64,000 bases of DNA from the NCBI RefSeq assembly GCF_018688255.1, contig NZ_CP061314.1, positions 620,001 through 684,000 on the forward strand, read 5' to 3'. A program made the position numbers and the translations under genes. Positions 9,868 to 20,718 of this stretch are shown in pieces. The stretch comes from Polynucleobacter corsicus. GTDB lineage: Bacteria > Pseudomonadota > Gammaproteobacteria > Burkholderiales > Burkholderiaceae. How positions within the stretch are numbered: position 1 is the stretch's first letter; each line of letters begins with the position of its first letter. Under the pieces are notes generated by a model. It was not told the origin of the DNA, did not search any database, and was given only the letters and a program-made list of their open reading frames with translations.

Positions 9868-10641
9868 TTATTTCAAGAAGGCGTCGTAGAAGGTTTTGAT
9901 AATGAGAATGGTGACCAGAATGAAGAAGCCTTTACGAATAAAGGAGTTGCCATGCTTGATCGCAATCCTAGTGCCAATTTGACCGCCTACCAGATTGGCG
10001 CTGGCCATGAGTAAGCCGAGTTTCCAGTCAAAGTAACCTAGATAGAAAAATACGCAGAGCGCACCTAGATTGGAAGCAATATTGAGAAACTTGGCAGGCG
10101 CTGCAGACCGCAAAAAATCAAATCCTAAAACACGGGTGTAAAAGAGTTTGTAAAAGGCGCCAGCTCCAGGCCCTAGGAAGCCATCATAAAAACCAATCAT
10201 GCCGGCGCCAGCTGAGGCAATGGCTTTTTGTTTATGGTGATGATGCTTGGGGGCGTGAACCAGACCGGCGCTCGATTTGATATTAAAGATCAGCAGTGCT
10301 AGCAATAAAAAAGGCAGGGCGCCTCTGAGCCATTCGGTTGGTAGGCGAGTAACGAGGTAGGCCCCTGCAACTGAGGCAAAAAAGGCACAGGAGGAGGAGA
10401 CGATTACCAATCCCCAAGGGCTTTTATTAACTCGACTGTACTGAATAGCTGACCCAATCGTACCCACGATAGAGCCAAACTTATTGACTGAGAGTAGGGT
10501 GGCTGGTGGAAAGCCCGGTAGGGCTGCAAACAGTGCTGGAACCTGAATCATCCCCCCGCCACCAATAATGGAGTCGACCAATCCCGCAAATAATGCGAAG
10601 GCAAACAATAAGCCAAGATCGAATACGGAGAGTTCAAGCAT
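9868..10641 (-). CDS. TauE/SafE (TSUP) family membrane permease
   Basis: 257-residue inner-membrane protein with seven to eight hydrophobic helices and the internal repeat typical of TSUP transporters: AGLVDSIIGGGGMIQVPAL in the first half and GFYDGFLGPGAGAFY in the second. This YfcA-like subgroup is usually annotated as exporting sulfite, sulfoacetate or other organosulfur anions, but substrate cannot be assigned. A poly-His/Lys cytoplasmic loop (HAPKHHHHKQK) is notable. Monocistronic, divergent from the pseudouridine synthase gene. Confidence 0.88.
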   Translation of the reverse strand: MLELSVFDLGLLFAFALFAGLVDSIIGGGGMIQVPALFAALPGFPPATLLSVNKFGSIVGTIGSAIQYSRVNKSPWGLVIVSSSCAFFASVAGAYLVTRLPTEWLRGALPFLLLALLIFNIKSSAGLVHAPKHHHHKQKAIASAGAGMIGFYDGFLGPGAGAFYKLFYTRVLGFDFLRSAAPAKFLNIASNLGALCVFFYLGYFDWKLGLLMASANLVGGQIGTRIAIKHGNSFIRKGFFILVTILIIKTFYDAFLK

Positions 10642-10756
10642 GCTGTCTATTCATTTTCTAGTTCTAATGGGCGCTACTGCCCCATTTTAGAGGGTTTCAT
10701 TTGGGTGTACTTGGATTGCCTTGCCTAGCTTGGTGGGAGTGGATAATCTAGTGCAA

Positions 10757-11656
10757 ATGAAAGTCAATTCTGAAGGAGTCTCCTCATCAAGAGTCTATTT
10801 GCCTGCTGGGCAGAGCCATGCTTCTTTGCTGGACTTTTTCACAAGTAATTTCCCTCATATCGATCTAGCTGAATGGGAATCTCGTTTTGCAGAGGGTCTA
10901 ATCATGACTCCGGAGGGAGGGGCACTTGCAGCTAGTAATTCTTACCTACCTAATACCCATTTACTGTATTTCAGGCGCTTAGCTCGTGAACCAGAAATTC
11001 CTTTCGAAGAAGCCGTCCTCTTTCAGGATGAGCATATTTTGGTTGCCGATAAACCCCATTTTTTACCAGTGACTCCAAGCGGTCTTTATCTACATCAAAC
11101 TCTACTCAATCGCTTAAAGAAAAAAACAGGTATTCAAGACTTAAGTCCTATTCATCGCATCGATCGCGATACCGCAGGGTTGGTCATTTTTTCTATCAAT
11201 CCCCAAGAGAGGGCGCAATACCAAAACCTGTTTAGAGACCGAGAAGTCAAGAAAGTATACGAAGCCATAGCACCGTATTCAGAAGAGCTGATCAAAAAAC
11301 TGCCGCTGACTTATGAAAGTAAGATAAAAGAATCTGAACATTTCTTGCAAATGGAAGAAGTGGATGGCGTAGCAAATACAGATACCTACATTGAGTTGAT
11401 TGCAGTAAATGCACCCTGGGCTAAATATCGTTTAACTCCCGGTAGTGGTAAGAAACATCAATTGCGATGCCACCTTAATGCCCTTGGGGTTCCCATACGT
11501 CATGATCAGATCTACCCAATTCTGACGCCTTATCAGGAATATGACTTGGATTTCTCAAAACTACTCCAGCTCTTAGCAAAAGAGATTCATTTCAAAGACC
11601 CGGTAACGGGGCATGAGAGATCCTTTTCTAGCAAAAAAGAATTAGACTTCAATTAG
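10757..11656 (+). CDS. RluA-family pseudouridine synthase
   Basis: About 299 residues with the RluA-family catalytic motif HRIDRDTAGL (catalytic Asp in RxD) and the downstream HQLRCHLNALG block. It modifies U in rRNA or tRNA; the exact target is unclear. An S4-like region appears to be absent, but the N-terminal VYLPAGQ..LLDFF segment is typical of a betaproteobacterial subgroup. Start choice is uncertain: the frame stays open to 10721, with GTG codons at 10739 and 10751 and a GGGAG at 10735. I used the ATG at 10757. Confidence 0.85.
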   Translation: MKVNSEGVSSSRVYLPAGQSHASLLDFFTSNFPHIDLAEWESRFAEGLIMTPEGGALAASNSYLPNTHLLYFRRLAREPEIPFEEAVLFQDEHILVADKPHFLPVTPSGLYLHQTLLNRLKKKTGIQDLSPIHRIDRDTAGLVIFSINPQERAQYQNLFRDREVKKVYEAIAPYSEELIKKLPLTYESKIKESEHFLQMEEVDGVANTDTYIELIAVNAPWAKYRLTPGSGKKHQLRCHLNALGVPIRHDQIYPILTPYQEYDLDFSKLLQLLAKEIHFKDPVTGHERSFSSKKELDFN

Positions 11657-11747
11657 TTTATCAACCTTGATTTCTGCCCCATTATTGATAAAGACAACGT
11701 CCAGACTCATTAGCATTTGTTGTTTTATAAAGGCATAGAATACCTAA

Positions 11748-14333
11748 ATGATGAATGAAAATATCACTCAAGCATTAGAAATCAAGGGCTTGGCTTTATC
11801 GGATATTTCGGCATTGTATGCAGGCTTCAATTCATCAAGTCAGGGCTTAGCCCTCGAGCAGGCTCTCAAAAACTATCAAATTTACGGATCAAATCGCTTT
11901 AGCTTGGAGAAGGAGATTTGGCCTCCCATTCAGTTTGTGAAGCTATTTTTCTCGCCACTCTCCCTTCTATTGATTGGACTCTCATTACTTTCATATTTGA
12001 CTGGCGAGCATAGAGGGGCAGCCCTGATTGGATTGATGGTCTTTCTCTCAGCTACCCTAACTTTTTTACAGGAATATAAGTCTAACAAAGCTGCCAAGAA
12101 GTTACAGTCTTTGGTGAGTACCAAGGTTTCAGTAGTGCGGTCGGACAGGCAATGCGAAATAGATCTTGCTGAAGTCGTGCCAGGAGATTTGGTACGCTTA
12201 TCGGTTGGCGATCTAATCCCAGCAGATGTTCGTATTGTTAGTAGCAAAGACCTTTTCATTAATCAAGCGTCTTTAACTGGGGAGTCACTACCAGCTGAAA
12301 AATCTCATTTAGTATCGAGTTCAGGTGTGACATCGTCATTTGACTGGCCAAATTTAGCTTTTATGGGAAGCCATGTGGTCTCCGGGATGGGTGAGGCCTT
12401 AGTGCTCAAAACTGGGAATACTAGTTTTTTTGGCCAGGTTGCTCAACAAACTACTGCCCAATCTAAGCATTCTGGTTTTGATGAAGGGATCAGTCGATTT
12501 ACTTGGTTGATGATCCGACTCATGGCCGCCATGATACCGGCAGTATTTTTCATCAACGGCATGATGAAAGGAGATTGGCTTGAGGCAGCATTGTTTGCGA
12601 TTGCGGTTGGAGTGGGCTTAGCACCAGAAATGCTTCCCATGCTTGTGACTATCAACTTGGCTAAGGGTGCAATTGTTTTATCAAAGAGGCAGGTCATTAT
12701 TAAGCGACTCAACGCCATGCAAAGCCTGGGGGCTATGAATATCCTCTGTACCGACAAAACTGGCACCTTAACTCAAGATGAAATTATCTTAGAGCGGCAT
12801 GTAGATATTTATGGGGTCGAGGACGAGCGCGTATTAGAGTATGCCTATCTAAATAGTCGCTATCAAGCCGGCCTTAAGAACCTGTTGGATGTAGCAATTT
12901 TGAAGCATGCTGACGTTCATCAAAAGTTACATGAAGGGAATGTTTATCGAAAAATCGATGAAATTCCTTTTGATTTCCAGAGACGTCGCATGTCCGTAGT
13001 CGTTCGCAAGAGTGATGATCGAGATATATTAATTTGCAAGGGTGCAGTTGAGGAAATTATTTCTTGTTGTAAATATGCTCAAATAGGAGATGCATTAATT
13101 GAGCTTGCAGGTGAGCACCAGCTGAAGTTGCAGAGTGTTGTGGATGATCTCAATAATGATGGTTTTCGAGTGATTGCCGTGGCCATTCGAGAGGAGGCAG
13201 TTTCCGATAAGTCTTATAGTGTTGCTGATGAGTCTGGCTTAATCCTATTGGGCTATATCGCATTTTTAGATCCACCCAAAGATTCTGCCAAGCCAGCAAT
13301 TCAAGCTTTGAGGGCTTGCGGCATTGAGGTGAAAATCTTGACTGGTGATAACGAGCTTATTACCCGTAAGGTTTGTCGGGATGTGGGTCTTCCAGTAGAC
13401 CAGGTAATGCTAGGTTCACAGATCGATGAATTGGATGACGTGCAGTTAGCTGATAGGGTGGGAATTACTGGAATTTTTGCCAAGATGACTCCCCAGCAAA
13501 AGGCTAGAGTCATTCGCATCTTGCAATCCCAAGGAGATGTGGTCGGTTACTTGGGGGATGGTATTAATGATGGACCTGGACTAAAGACTGCAGACGTGAG
13601 CATCTCCGTTGACTCGGCCGTCGACATTGCAAAAGAATCTGCTGACATTATTTTGCTAGAAAAGAGCCTTATGGTTTTATTCCAAGGCGTGCTTGAGGGT
13701 CGGCGAGTCTTTGGCAATATTATGAAATACATCAAAATGTCTGCCAGCTCTAATTTTGGAAATATGTTTAGTATGTTGGGCGCAAGTGCCTTATTGCCAT
13801 TTTTACCGATGGCACCAGTGCAAATTTTGCTGAATAATTTACTCTACGATTTTTCTCAAACCGCTGTACCAACAGATGCCGTTGATTCGGAGTACTTAAA
13901 GAGCCCAAGAGCTTGGGATATCCGGGGACTATCCCGATATATTTTTTGCATAGGACCTATTAGCTCGATATTTGATTATTTAACCTTTGCATTGATGTGG
14001 TTCATACTCAAGTTCAATACTCTCGAACTTTCACCTTTGTTTCAGACTGGATGGTTCGTGGAGTCCTTATTGTCACAAACCTTGGTTGTGTATGTCATCC
14101 GTACGGGTAAAATCCCTTTCAAAGAAAGTGCCCCAAGCATTCCTTTGGTAGTGACTACTTTAGTAATTTGTACTATCGGGATTGCGCTTCCATTTACTGC
14201 TATCGGCGCTGGTTTTGAGATGGGCGCACTACCGCAAGAATATTGGTATGGACTCGCTTTAATTCTGCCGTGTTACTTGTTGATGACCCAGTTAATGAAG
14301 ATGTGGTTTATCAAAAAATGGGGATTAATATAA
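11748..14333 (+). CDS. mgtA: Magnesium-translocating P-type ATPase (MgtA/MgtB family)
   Basis: 861-residue P-type ATPase of the P3B group, importing Mg2+ across the inner membrane. Visible landmarks in order: actuator TGES (NQASLTGESLPAEK), the M4 segment GVGLAPEMLPMLVTINLAKGA, the phosphorylation motif CTDKTGTLTQDE (Asp at about residue 336), KGAVEEI in the nucleotide-binding domain, ILTGDNELITRKV and YLGDGINDGPGLKTADV in the hinge, and NNLLYDFSQTAVPTD near M6. Full length and intact. Upstream is a 91-bp gap; I saw no convincing Mg2+ sensor leader in it. Confidence 0.94.
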   Translation: MMNENITQALEIKGLALSDISALYAGFNSSSQGLALEQALKNYQIYGSNRFSLEKEIWPPIQFVKLFFSPLSLLLIGLSLLSYLTGEHRGAALIGLMVFLSATLTFLQEYKSNKAAKKLQSLVSTKVSVVRSDRQCEIDLAEVVPGDLVRLSVGDLIPADVRIVSSKDLFINQASLTGESLPAEKSHLVSSSGVTSSFDWPNLAFMGSHVVSGMGEALVLKTGNTSFFGQVAQQTTAQSKHSGFDEGISRFTWLMIRLMAAMIPAVFFINGMMKGDWLEAALFAIAVGVGLAPEMLPMLVTINLAKGAIVLSKRQVIIKRLNAMQSLGAMNILCTDKTGTLTQDEIILERHVDIYGVEDERVLEYAYLNSRYQAGLKNLLDVAILKHADVHQKLHEGNVYRKIDEIPFDFQRRRMSVVVRKSDDRDILICKGAVEEIISCCKYAQIGDALIELAGEHQLKLQSVVDDLNNDGFRVIAVAIREEAVSDKSYSVADESGLILLGYIAFLDPPKDSAKPAIQALRACGIEVKILTGDNELITRKVCRDVGLPVDQVMLGSQIDELDDVQLADRVGITGIFAKMTPQQKARVIRILQSQGDVVGYLGDGINDGPGLKTADVSISVDSAVDIAKESADIILLEKSLMVLFQGVLEGRRVFGNIMKYIKMSASSNFGNMFSMLGASALLPFLPMAPVQILLNNLLYDFSQTAVPTDAVDSEYLKSPRAWDIRGLSRYIFCIGPISSIFDYLTFALMWFILKFNTLELSPLFQTGWFVESLLSQTLVVYVIRTGKIPFKESAPSIPLVVTTLVICTIGIALPFTAIGAGFEMGALPQEYWYGLALILPCYLLMTQLMKMWFIKKWGLI

Positions 14334-14419
14334 AACTCAGCATGCCCAATTAAATCAAGGGTCTCGGACTGGTCAGAACAATTTAAAATACCGAGAATAT
14401 ATAAGCAATTAAAAAACCT

Positions 14420-15502
14420 GTGGAAAATAAGAAAAAGAAGCGTCTAGCTGTAGCCCCAATGATGGAGTGGACTGACCGTCACTGCCGATCTTTTCATCGC
14501 TCGCTTACTAAAGATGCTGTTCTCTATACCGAGATGGTGACGACAGGCGCTCTGATTCATGGGGATGTGCCACGCCATTTGGATTATTCGCAAGATCAGC
14601 ATCCAGTCGTATTGCAACTTGGTGGCTCTGAGCCTTCTGATCTAGCAAAAGCTTCAGAATTAGCCCAGCAGTGGGGCTACGACGAGATTGATCTTAATTG
14701 TGGTTGCCCGTCTGAGCGCGTACAACGTGGAGCATTTGGCGCTTGTTTAATGGCTGAGCCACAACTGGTTGCCGATTGTGTCAAAGCCATGAAAGCTGCT
14801 GTTGATATCCCGATCACAGTAAAGCATCGCCTAGGCTTAGATTCCATGGATGCCGCAAGCTCCGAACAAGATTATCAATTTGCTTTGAACTTTATTCTTG
14901 CGGTAGCGGATGCGGGTGCTAGCCAAGTTACCATCCATGCTCGCAATGCTGTTCTCAAGGGCTTATCTCCAAAAGAGAATCGCAGTAAGCCGCCTTTGCG
15001 TTATGAGGTGGCTGCTAAGCTGCGACTAGATGCGCAAAAGTATTTTCCGAGCCTGAAGGTATTGCTCAATGGCGGATTGGAAACCAATGAGAAAATTGCT
15101 GGTCATTGGGATGACTTTGATGGCTTTATGGTGGGTAGGGCGGCGTATCATTTTCCGGCGATGTTACTTGGTTGGGATGATTTGATTAAGACCAATGGTG
15201 AAGCTGCTGGATATCTATTTAGTGAGACCGAGTGGCATCGCATACAGATTGCATTAGTGAAGCAGGTGCAGGCATGGTTTGATGAGTCCCAATCCAAAGG
15301 CAAACCGTTTTATATCGGAGCTTTTACAAGACATATCCTTGGCCTGGCCCATGGTAGGGCAGGCTCCCGTTACTGGCGCCAACGACTGTCAGATCACCAC
15401 GCCTTAGCCAAAGTTCAAAGCAAAGCTGCTATTTTGGATTTCTTTATCGATGCCAGCCTTACCCTAGGGGATTGGGCTACGTTTGAGTTTGAAGGTGCCT
15501 AA
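14420..15502 (+). CDS. dusA: tRNA-dihydrouridine(20/20a) synthase DusA
   Basis: 360-residue FMN enzyme that reduces U20 and U20a in the D-loop of tRNAs. The N-terminal RLAVAPMMEWTDRHCR block, LQLGGSEP, and the NCGCPSERVQRGAFGACLM segment with the catalytic Cys (GACLM) identify DusA rather than DusB or DusC. It starts with GTG at 14420 and is intact. It lies 64 bp before tRNA-His on the same strand. Confidence 0.94.
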   Translation: MENKKKKRLAVAPMMEWTDRHCRSFHRSLTKDAVLYTEMVTTGALIHGDVPRHLDYSQDQHPVVLQLGGSEPSDLAKASELAQQWGYDEIDLNCGCPSERVQRGAFGACLMAEPQLVADCVKAMKAAVDIPITVKHRLGLDSMDAASSEQDYQFALNFILAVADAGASQVTIHARNAVLKGLSPKENRSKPPLRYEVAAKLRLDAQKYFPSLKVLLNGGLETNEKIAGHWDDFDGFMVGRAAYHFPAMLLGWDDLIKTNGEAAGYLFSETEWHRIQIALVKQVQAWFDESQSKGKPFYIGAFTRHILGLAHGRAGSRYWRQRLSDHHALAKVQSKAAILDFFIDASLTLGDWATFEFEGA

Positions 15503-15565
15503 ACCCCGCATCTAAGCCATTTTTGACAGGGTTTTACCTCAAAAGCTATAATCTAGGTCTTCAGT

Positions 15566-15642
15566 GGCGGACGTAGCTCAGTTGGTAGAGTCCCAGATTG
15601 TGATTCTGGTTGTCGCGGGTTCGAGCCCCGTCGTTCGCCCCA
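15566..15642 (+). tRNA. tRNA-His (anticodon GTG)
   Basis: 77-nt cloverleaf with an encoded CCA. The acceptor stem GCGGACG (15567-15573) pairs with CGTTCGC (15632-15638), and an extra 5' G opposite C73 is the diagnostic G-1 of tRNA-His. The anticodon arm CCAGA-TTGTGAT-TCTGG carries GTG, and the T-arm GCGGG-TTCGAGC-CCCGT is regular. It serves as the integration site of the downstream island, whose insertion left this copy intact. Confidence 0.97.
15597..15641 (+). repeat. attL: 3' half of tRNA-His (left island boundary)
   Basis: 45-bp segment from the anticodon loop to the first C's of CCA, repeated at 21430-21474 with two mismatches (positions 15604 and 15612). Tyrosine integrases commonly recombine within the anticodon or T-loop half of tRNA genes and regenerate the intact gene at one end, as seen here. 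Confidence 0.85.
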
Positions 15643-15992
15643 CATAGCATATGGACTTCCTGTCCGTTACTGTCAAAATCAACAGCTTTGAGTGTGAAAT
15701 TTGGGCATTTCTTGTCGTTTCTTGCGCCTAAATCACCGTTTCTTGATCCCTCAAATTGGTGAGAGCATATCCCCGCAAAGCCCCGTTCTATATGGGTTAC
15801 TGGTTTTAAGATCTCCAAAAACTCCCGCAGGCCCACCTGTCTTTTTGATGTTCCATATAGGATGTTCATCTGGTTGTCGCGGGTTTGGGCCTCATCGTTT
15901 AATCTATATGGAATATAGCTCTGCTATCTACTGCCGTGTTTTATGAGGCTGAAAAAAATTCCCAAATTGGGAACATCTCCTCTAAAGAGACT
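15643..15992. other. Non-coding left end of island
   Basis: No credible gene: the open frames that cross it read antisense through the tRNA or have no ribosome-binding site. It contains a decayed third copy of the tRNA-His tail (15870-15899) and three copies of the octamer CCATATAG in either orientation (15788-15795, 15853-15860 and 15904-15911), which recurs at the right side of the island. Confidence 0.6.
15870..15899 (+). repeat. Decayed third copy of the tRNA-His 3' tail
   Basis: CTGGTTGTCGCGGGTT is identical to the tRNA-His arm; the following T-arm and acceptor part has about five substitutions over 20 bp. It looks like an old att site left by an earlier insertion, sitting about 230 bp inside the present left boundary. 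Confidence 0.7.
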
Positions 15993-16057
15993 GGTAATCG
16001 TCCCCTAGAACCAAAGTAATCAGAAGTAGAATTTTCTCGAATATAGAGGAGTTCTAC

Positions 16058-16324
16058 ATGAAGCGTTCTAAATTTACTGATACCCAGATCATGGATGCCC
16101 TAAAACGGGTCGATGCTGGTTTAGCTGTTCCAGAAGTCTGCCGTGAGCTGGGCATTAGCACTGCTACCTTCTATAAATGGCGTGCCAAATACGGTGGTAT
16201 GGATACCTCCATGATGGCTCGCATGAAGGAGCTTGAAGCTGAAAATGCCAGACTTAAGAAGATGTACATCGAAGAGAAGCTTAAAGCGGAGATCGTGACT
16301 GAGGCCCTCGCAAAAAAGTGGTGA
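16058..16324 (+). CDS. IS3-family transposase OrfA
   Basis: 88-residue OrfA: MKRSKFTDTQIMDALKRVDAG, then a helix-turn-helix (VCRELGISTATFYKWRAKYGG) and a leucine-zipper-like coiled coil (MKELEAENARLKKMYIEEKL). It binds the inverted repeats. The end holds an A6G run (16312-16318), the usual slippery site for -1 frameshifting into orfB. A GGAG-type ribosome-binding site precedes the ATG. Confidence 0.9.
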   Translation: MKRSKFTDTQIMDALKRVDAGLAVPEVCRELGISTATFYKWRAKYGGMDTSMMARMKELEAENARLKKMYIEEKLKAEIVTEALAKKW

Positions 16325-17146
16325 ACCCAATCTCACAGACGTGAGATAGCCCAGCGGGCAGTCAGAGATAAAGCCATCCCCATTCGTTTGGCTTGTGAAG
16401 CTTTTAGGGTCAGCGAGTCTTGCTACCGCTACGAAGCGAAGAATAATACCGAAAATGAGCTCATTGCTAACTGGCTCATCCGCTTGACCGACAACAACCG
16501 TAACTGGGGTTTTGGTCTTTGCTATTTGTACCTTCGCAATGTCAAGAACTTCAAATGGAACCATAAGCGTATCTATCGTATTTACAAGGCTTTAGAGCTG
16601 AACTTACGTATCAAACCTCGTAAGCGTTTAGTCAGAGATAAACCCGATGCCTTGGTTGTGCCGCTCAGCATTAACCAGGTGTGGTCAATCGACTTTATGC
16701 ATGACCAGCTAGAGGACGGCAGATCCATCCGACTGTTCAATGTGATTGATGACTTTAATCGTGAGGCCTTAGGGATTGAAGTGGACTTCTCCTTACCATC
16801 TGAGCGAGTCGTTCGCAGCTTAGATCAGATCATCACTTGGCGAGGTAAGCCTTGTGTGATTCGAGCGGACAATGAGCCGGAACTGATTAGCGGCAGACTC
16901 ATGGAATGGGCAGCTAAACATCAAATCCACATACAACATATCCAGCCAGGCAAACCACAACAAAATGCTTATGTGGAACGCTTTAATCGCACCGTCAGAT
17001 ATGAGTGGTTATCTCAGCATTATTGGGAAAGTATTAACGAAGTTCAAGAGTTTGCAACGCAATGGATGTATAAATACAATCATCAACGTCCAAACATGGC
17101 ATTGGGCGGTATTACCCCGAAACAGCGACTGGCCATGGTTGCTTAA
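16321..17146 (+). pseudogene. IS3-family transposase OrfB, frameshifted near its start
   Basis: The integrase-core protein reads clearly from about 16331 ([11 protein letters not shown], then [17 protein letters not shown]) to 17146. The DDE residues are in [16 protein letters not shown] and NAYVERFNR. The natural start, GTG 16321 (V-N-P), is in a different frame from the remainder: one extra base within CCAATCT (about 16327-16331) breaks the frame, and the -1 product from orfA would stop after a few codons. The DNG motif normally seen around the second Asp is DNE here. Both suggest loss of activity; a truncated product from an internal start remains possible. Confidence 0.7.
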
Positions 17147-17188
17147 TTAATCCTGCTTCTGAGAGCGGTGGTTAATGGGGGGATTACC

Positions 17189-17540
17189 ATTGGAGCATCT
17201 GGAAGAGATCCATGGTTTACCTCAGGCGATACGTCTGGACAACGGGAGCGAACTTCGGTCTGCCGTGTTCATGGGCTGGTGCGAAGAAAAAGGGATTGAA
17301 CTGAAATTTATCCAACCGGGAAAACCGCAACAAAATGCATTTATAGAGCGATTTAACAAAACCTACCGTCATGAAGTACTCAATGCGTATTTATTTGAAA
17401 ACCTCAGGGAGGTGCGTGAAATTACAGAAAATTGGATCACGATTTACAACGAAGAAAGACCACACAGCTCTCTTGGCAGAATATCGCCTAGAGACTATCG
17501 AGCACAGGCAGAAAACAACACTTTAGGTATGTCGGGTTGA
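17189..17540 (+). pseudogene. C-terminal fragment of a second IS3-family transposase
   Basis: The open frame carries only the last third of an OrfB integrase core: IRLDNGSELRSAVFMGW (second Asp), [22 protein letters not shown] (catalytic Glu), then ERPHSSLGRISPRDYR. Sequence differs from the adjacent element, so it belongs to another IS. The 5' part is missing right at the edge of the neighbouring IS, suggesting that insertion or a deletion next to it truncated this copy. Confidence 0.8.
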
Positions 17541-17597
17541 CGGGGGATACTACACAGGTATTTTTAATTTCCCTTAAGCGATATACATCTGTTTTTC

Positions 17598-17629
17598 AAA
17601 TAAAAGTAAGGGAGGCAAAGCCTCCCTTA
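17598..17629 (-). terminator. Terminator downstream of katG
   Basis: TAAGGGAGGC and GCCTCCCTTA form a perfect 10-bp stem around AAA (17607-17629). On the minus strand it is followed by CTTTTATTT, so it terminates katG, whose stop is about 27 bp away. Confidence 0.9.
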
Positions 17630-17655
17630 TTAATGCAAAGTTATTGCCGTATAAA

Positions 17656-19806
<2,151 letters not shown>

Positions 19807-19904
19807 TTAGATCTCCTTGTAGGTAAATCATTTGTGGTTTTTCAACCTTGACTAGTTCAGACTAACTGATAAAGCAATTGTTTGTATATATTGGGCTGGC
19901 TTAT

Positions 19905-19943
19905 CTATTCACCAGCCATAAATACAATAAGAATATTCATCAT
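19905..19943 (-). CDS. 12-residue small ORF in the katG leader
   Basis: ATG ATG start, encoding M-M-N-I-L-I-V-F-M-A-G-E. The start overlaps the TGA of the preceding small ORF (ATGA) and has GGAG 4 nt upstream. A GGCTGG/CCAGCC hairpin (19894-19917) spans its stop codon, 98 bp before katG. This arrangement would suit a leader peptide or attenuator. No family is recognised and expression is inferred only from the translation signals. Confidence 0.4.
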   Translation of the reverse strand: MMNILIVFMAGE

Positions 19944-20056
19944 TTATCTCCTATGATGGGTTCAGGCTTCGAATTTCTTACCAAATCCCTTTCGTATTGA
20001 TATTTAAGAAAATACAAGCCTTCTGCTATCCCAGCCAATCGATTTTGAATTGTCAT
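19940..20056 (-). CDS. 38-residue small ORF upstream of katG
   Basis: Begins MTIQNRLAGIAEGLYFLKYQ and ends in GDK. AAGGGG lies 7 nt before the ATG, an excellent Shine-Dalgarno sequence. Its stop overlaps the next small ORF. The central LAGIAEGLYFLKYQYERDLV stretch could form an amphipathic helix. Same strand as katG, so probably the first cistron of its transcript. I do not recognise it. Confidence 0.45.
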   Translation of the reverse strand: MTIQNRLAGIAEGLYFLKYQYERDLVRNSKPEPIIGDK

Positions 20057-20143
20057 CTTTAATCCCCTTGTGTTTTGTGTTGCGATGGGCTTATCTTGTT
20101 CCTTAGCAATTGATCTGTCTAATGAATTAATATATAATTAGTA

Positions 20144-20158
20144 ATCGATTAAATCGAT
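20144..20158. promoter_or_regulatory. Palindrome upstream of the katG leader
   Basis: ATCGAT-TAA-ATCGAT, a T-N11-A type symmetric element about 90 bp before the first small ORF of the katG transcript and next to a very AT-rich stretch that could hold the promoter. It could be the site of a LysR-type regulator such as OxyR; this is inferred from position and symmetry only. Confidence 0.35.
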
Positions 20159-20159
20159 A

Positions 20160-20700
20160 ACAAAATTCAAATCATTTTTTTCAGTCCATGCTGATCCAGA
20201 TGGTTGGGAATGAAGATGATTGCTTGTTGGTGGTTAACGCTCAAGTCCCCAGTGAGTCGGACTCTGCCAGCGGCGGTTAAGTAAGGCGAATGAAGCTCTG
20301 CACCTTATAGCTGCCTTGCGATTAATACAGATAAAGAGGCCAAGCTAACGGTCCTAAATCAGCCGCCTTATTGCAGAATAGAAGTTTTTAGTAGCTGCTT
20401 ATTTTTCGGGAACGGCCGACGTGGAAGCCATATAGTATAGGGGCGCTATTTGCAAAATAATTCCCGAAAAAGACTTGGGAGCCATATAGAATATGACTTG
20501 CATAACCAGATAGTGATACTTATGTTTTGCCTCTAATCAGGTTGATGCAAGTCGGAATATCAAAAGACTGGTTGACGGCAATCGGCCTCAAGTTACCAAA
20601 TTCAGTAATACCCTACTTATGCAGAGTATTTGCTTTTGCTTTTTGTGGATAAGATTATTTTATTGTGAATTATTCAACCCAGTTACTTGCTCTCATATTT
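20160..20700. other. Non-coding island segment with inverted repeat and octamer copies
   Basis: No convincing gene. An 11-bp inverted repeat TTTTTCGGGAA (20402-20412) / TTCCCGAAAAA (20461-20471) encloses the octamer CCATATAG (20428-20435), and another copy lies just outside (20482-20489). The rest looks like decayed sequence. Confidence 0.5.
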
Positions 20701-20701
20701 G

Positions 20702-20718
20702 TATGTACAATGTACATA
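20702..20718. promoter_or_regulatory. Palindrome at the brnT start, probable BrnA operator
   Basis: TATGTACAATGTACATA is a perfect 17-bp palindrome (two TGTACA half-sites around one A). Its last base is the first base of the brnT start codon. BrnTA-type loci are autorepressed, so an operator here is expected. Confidence 0.55.

Larger units (their letters stand above)
15993..17188 (+). mobile_element. IS3-family insertion sequence (IS407-like), about 1.2 kb
   Basis: Encloses orfA and orfB of an IS3-type transposase. Imperfect terminal inverted repeats are visible: GGTAAT, a C-rich stretch, AACCA and CAGAAG at the left end (from 15993) recur as the reverse complement at the right end (to 17188) with a one-base length difference. 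The size fits the group. No clear target-site duplication is seen, and orfB is frameshifted, so it is probably immobile by itself. Confidence 0.75.

Noticed and set aside
15561..15869. Minus-strand open frame of about 100 codons crossing tRNA-His
   Set aside because: It reads antisense through the tRNA, has no ribosome-binding site and no recognisable domain; treated as chance.
20188..20280. 30-codon plus-strand ORF (MLIQMVGNEDD...) in the island
   Set aside because: No Shine-Dalgarno sequence, no neighbours in operon and no recognisable family.
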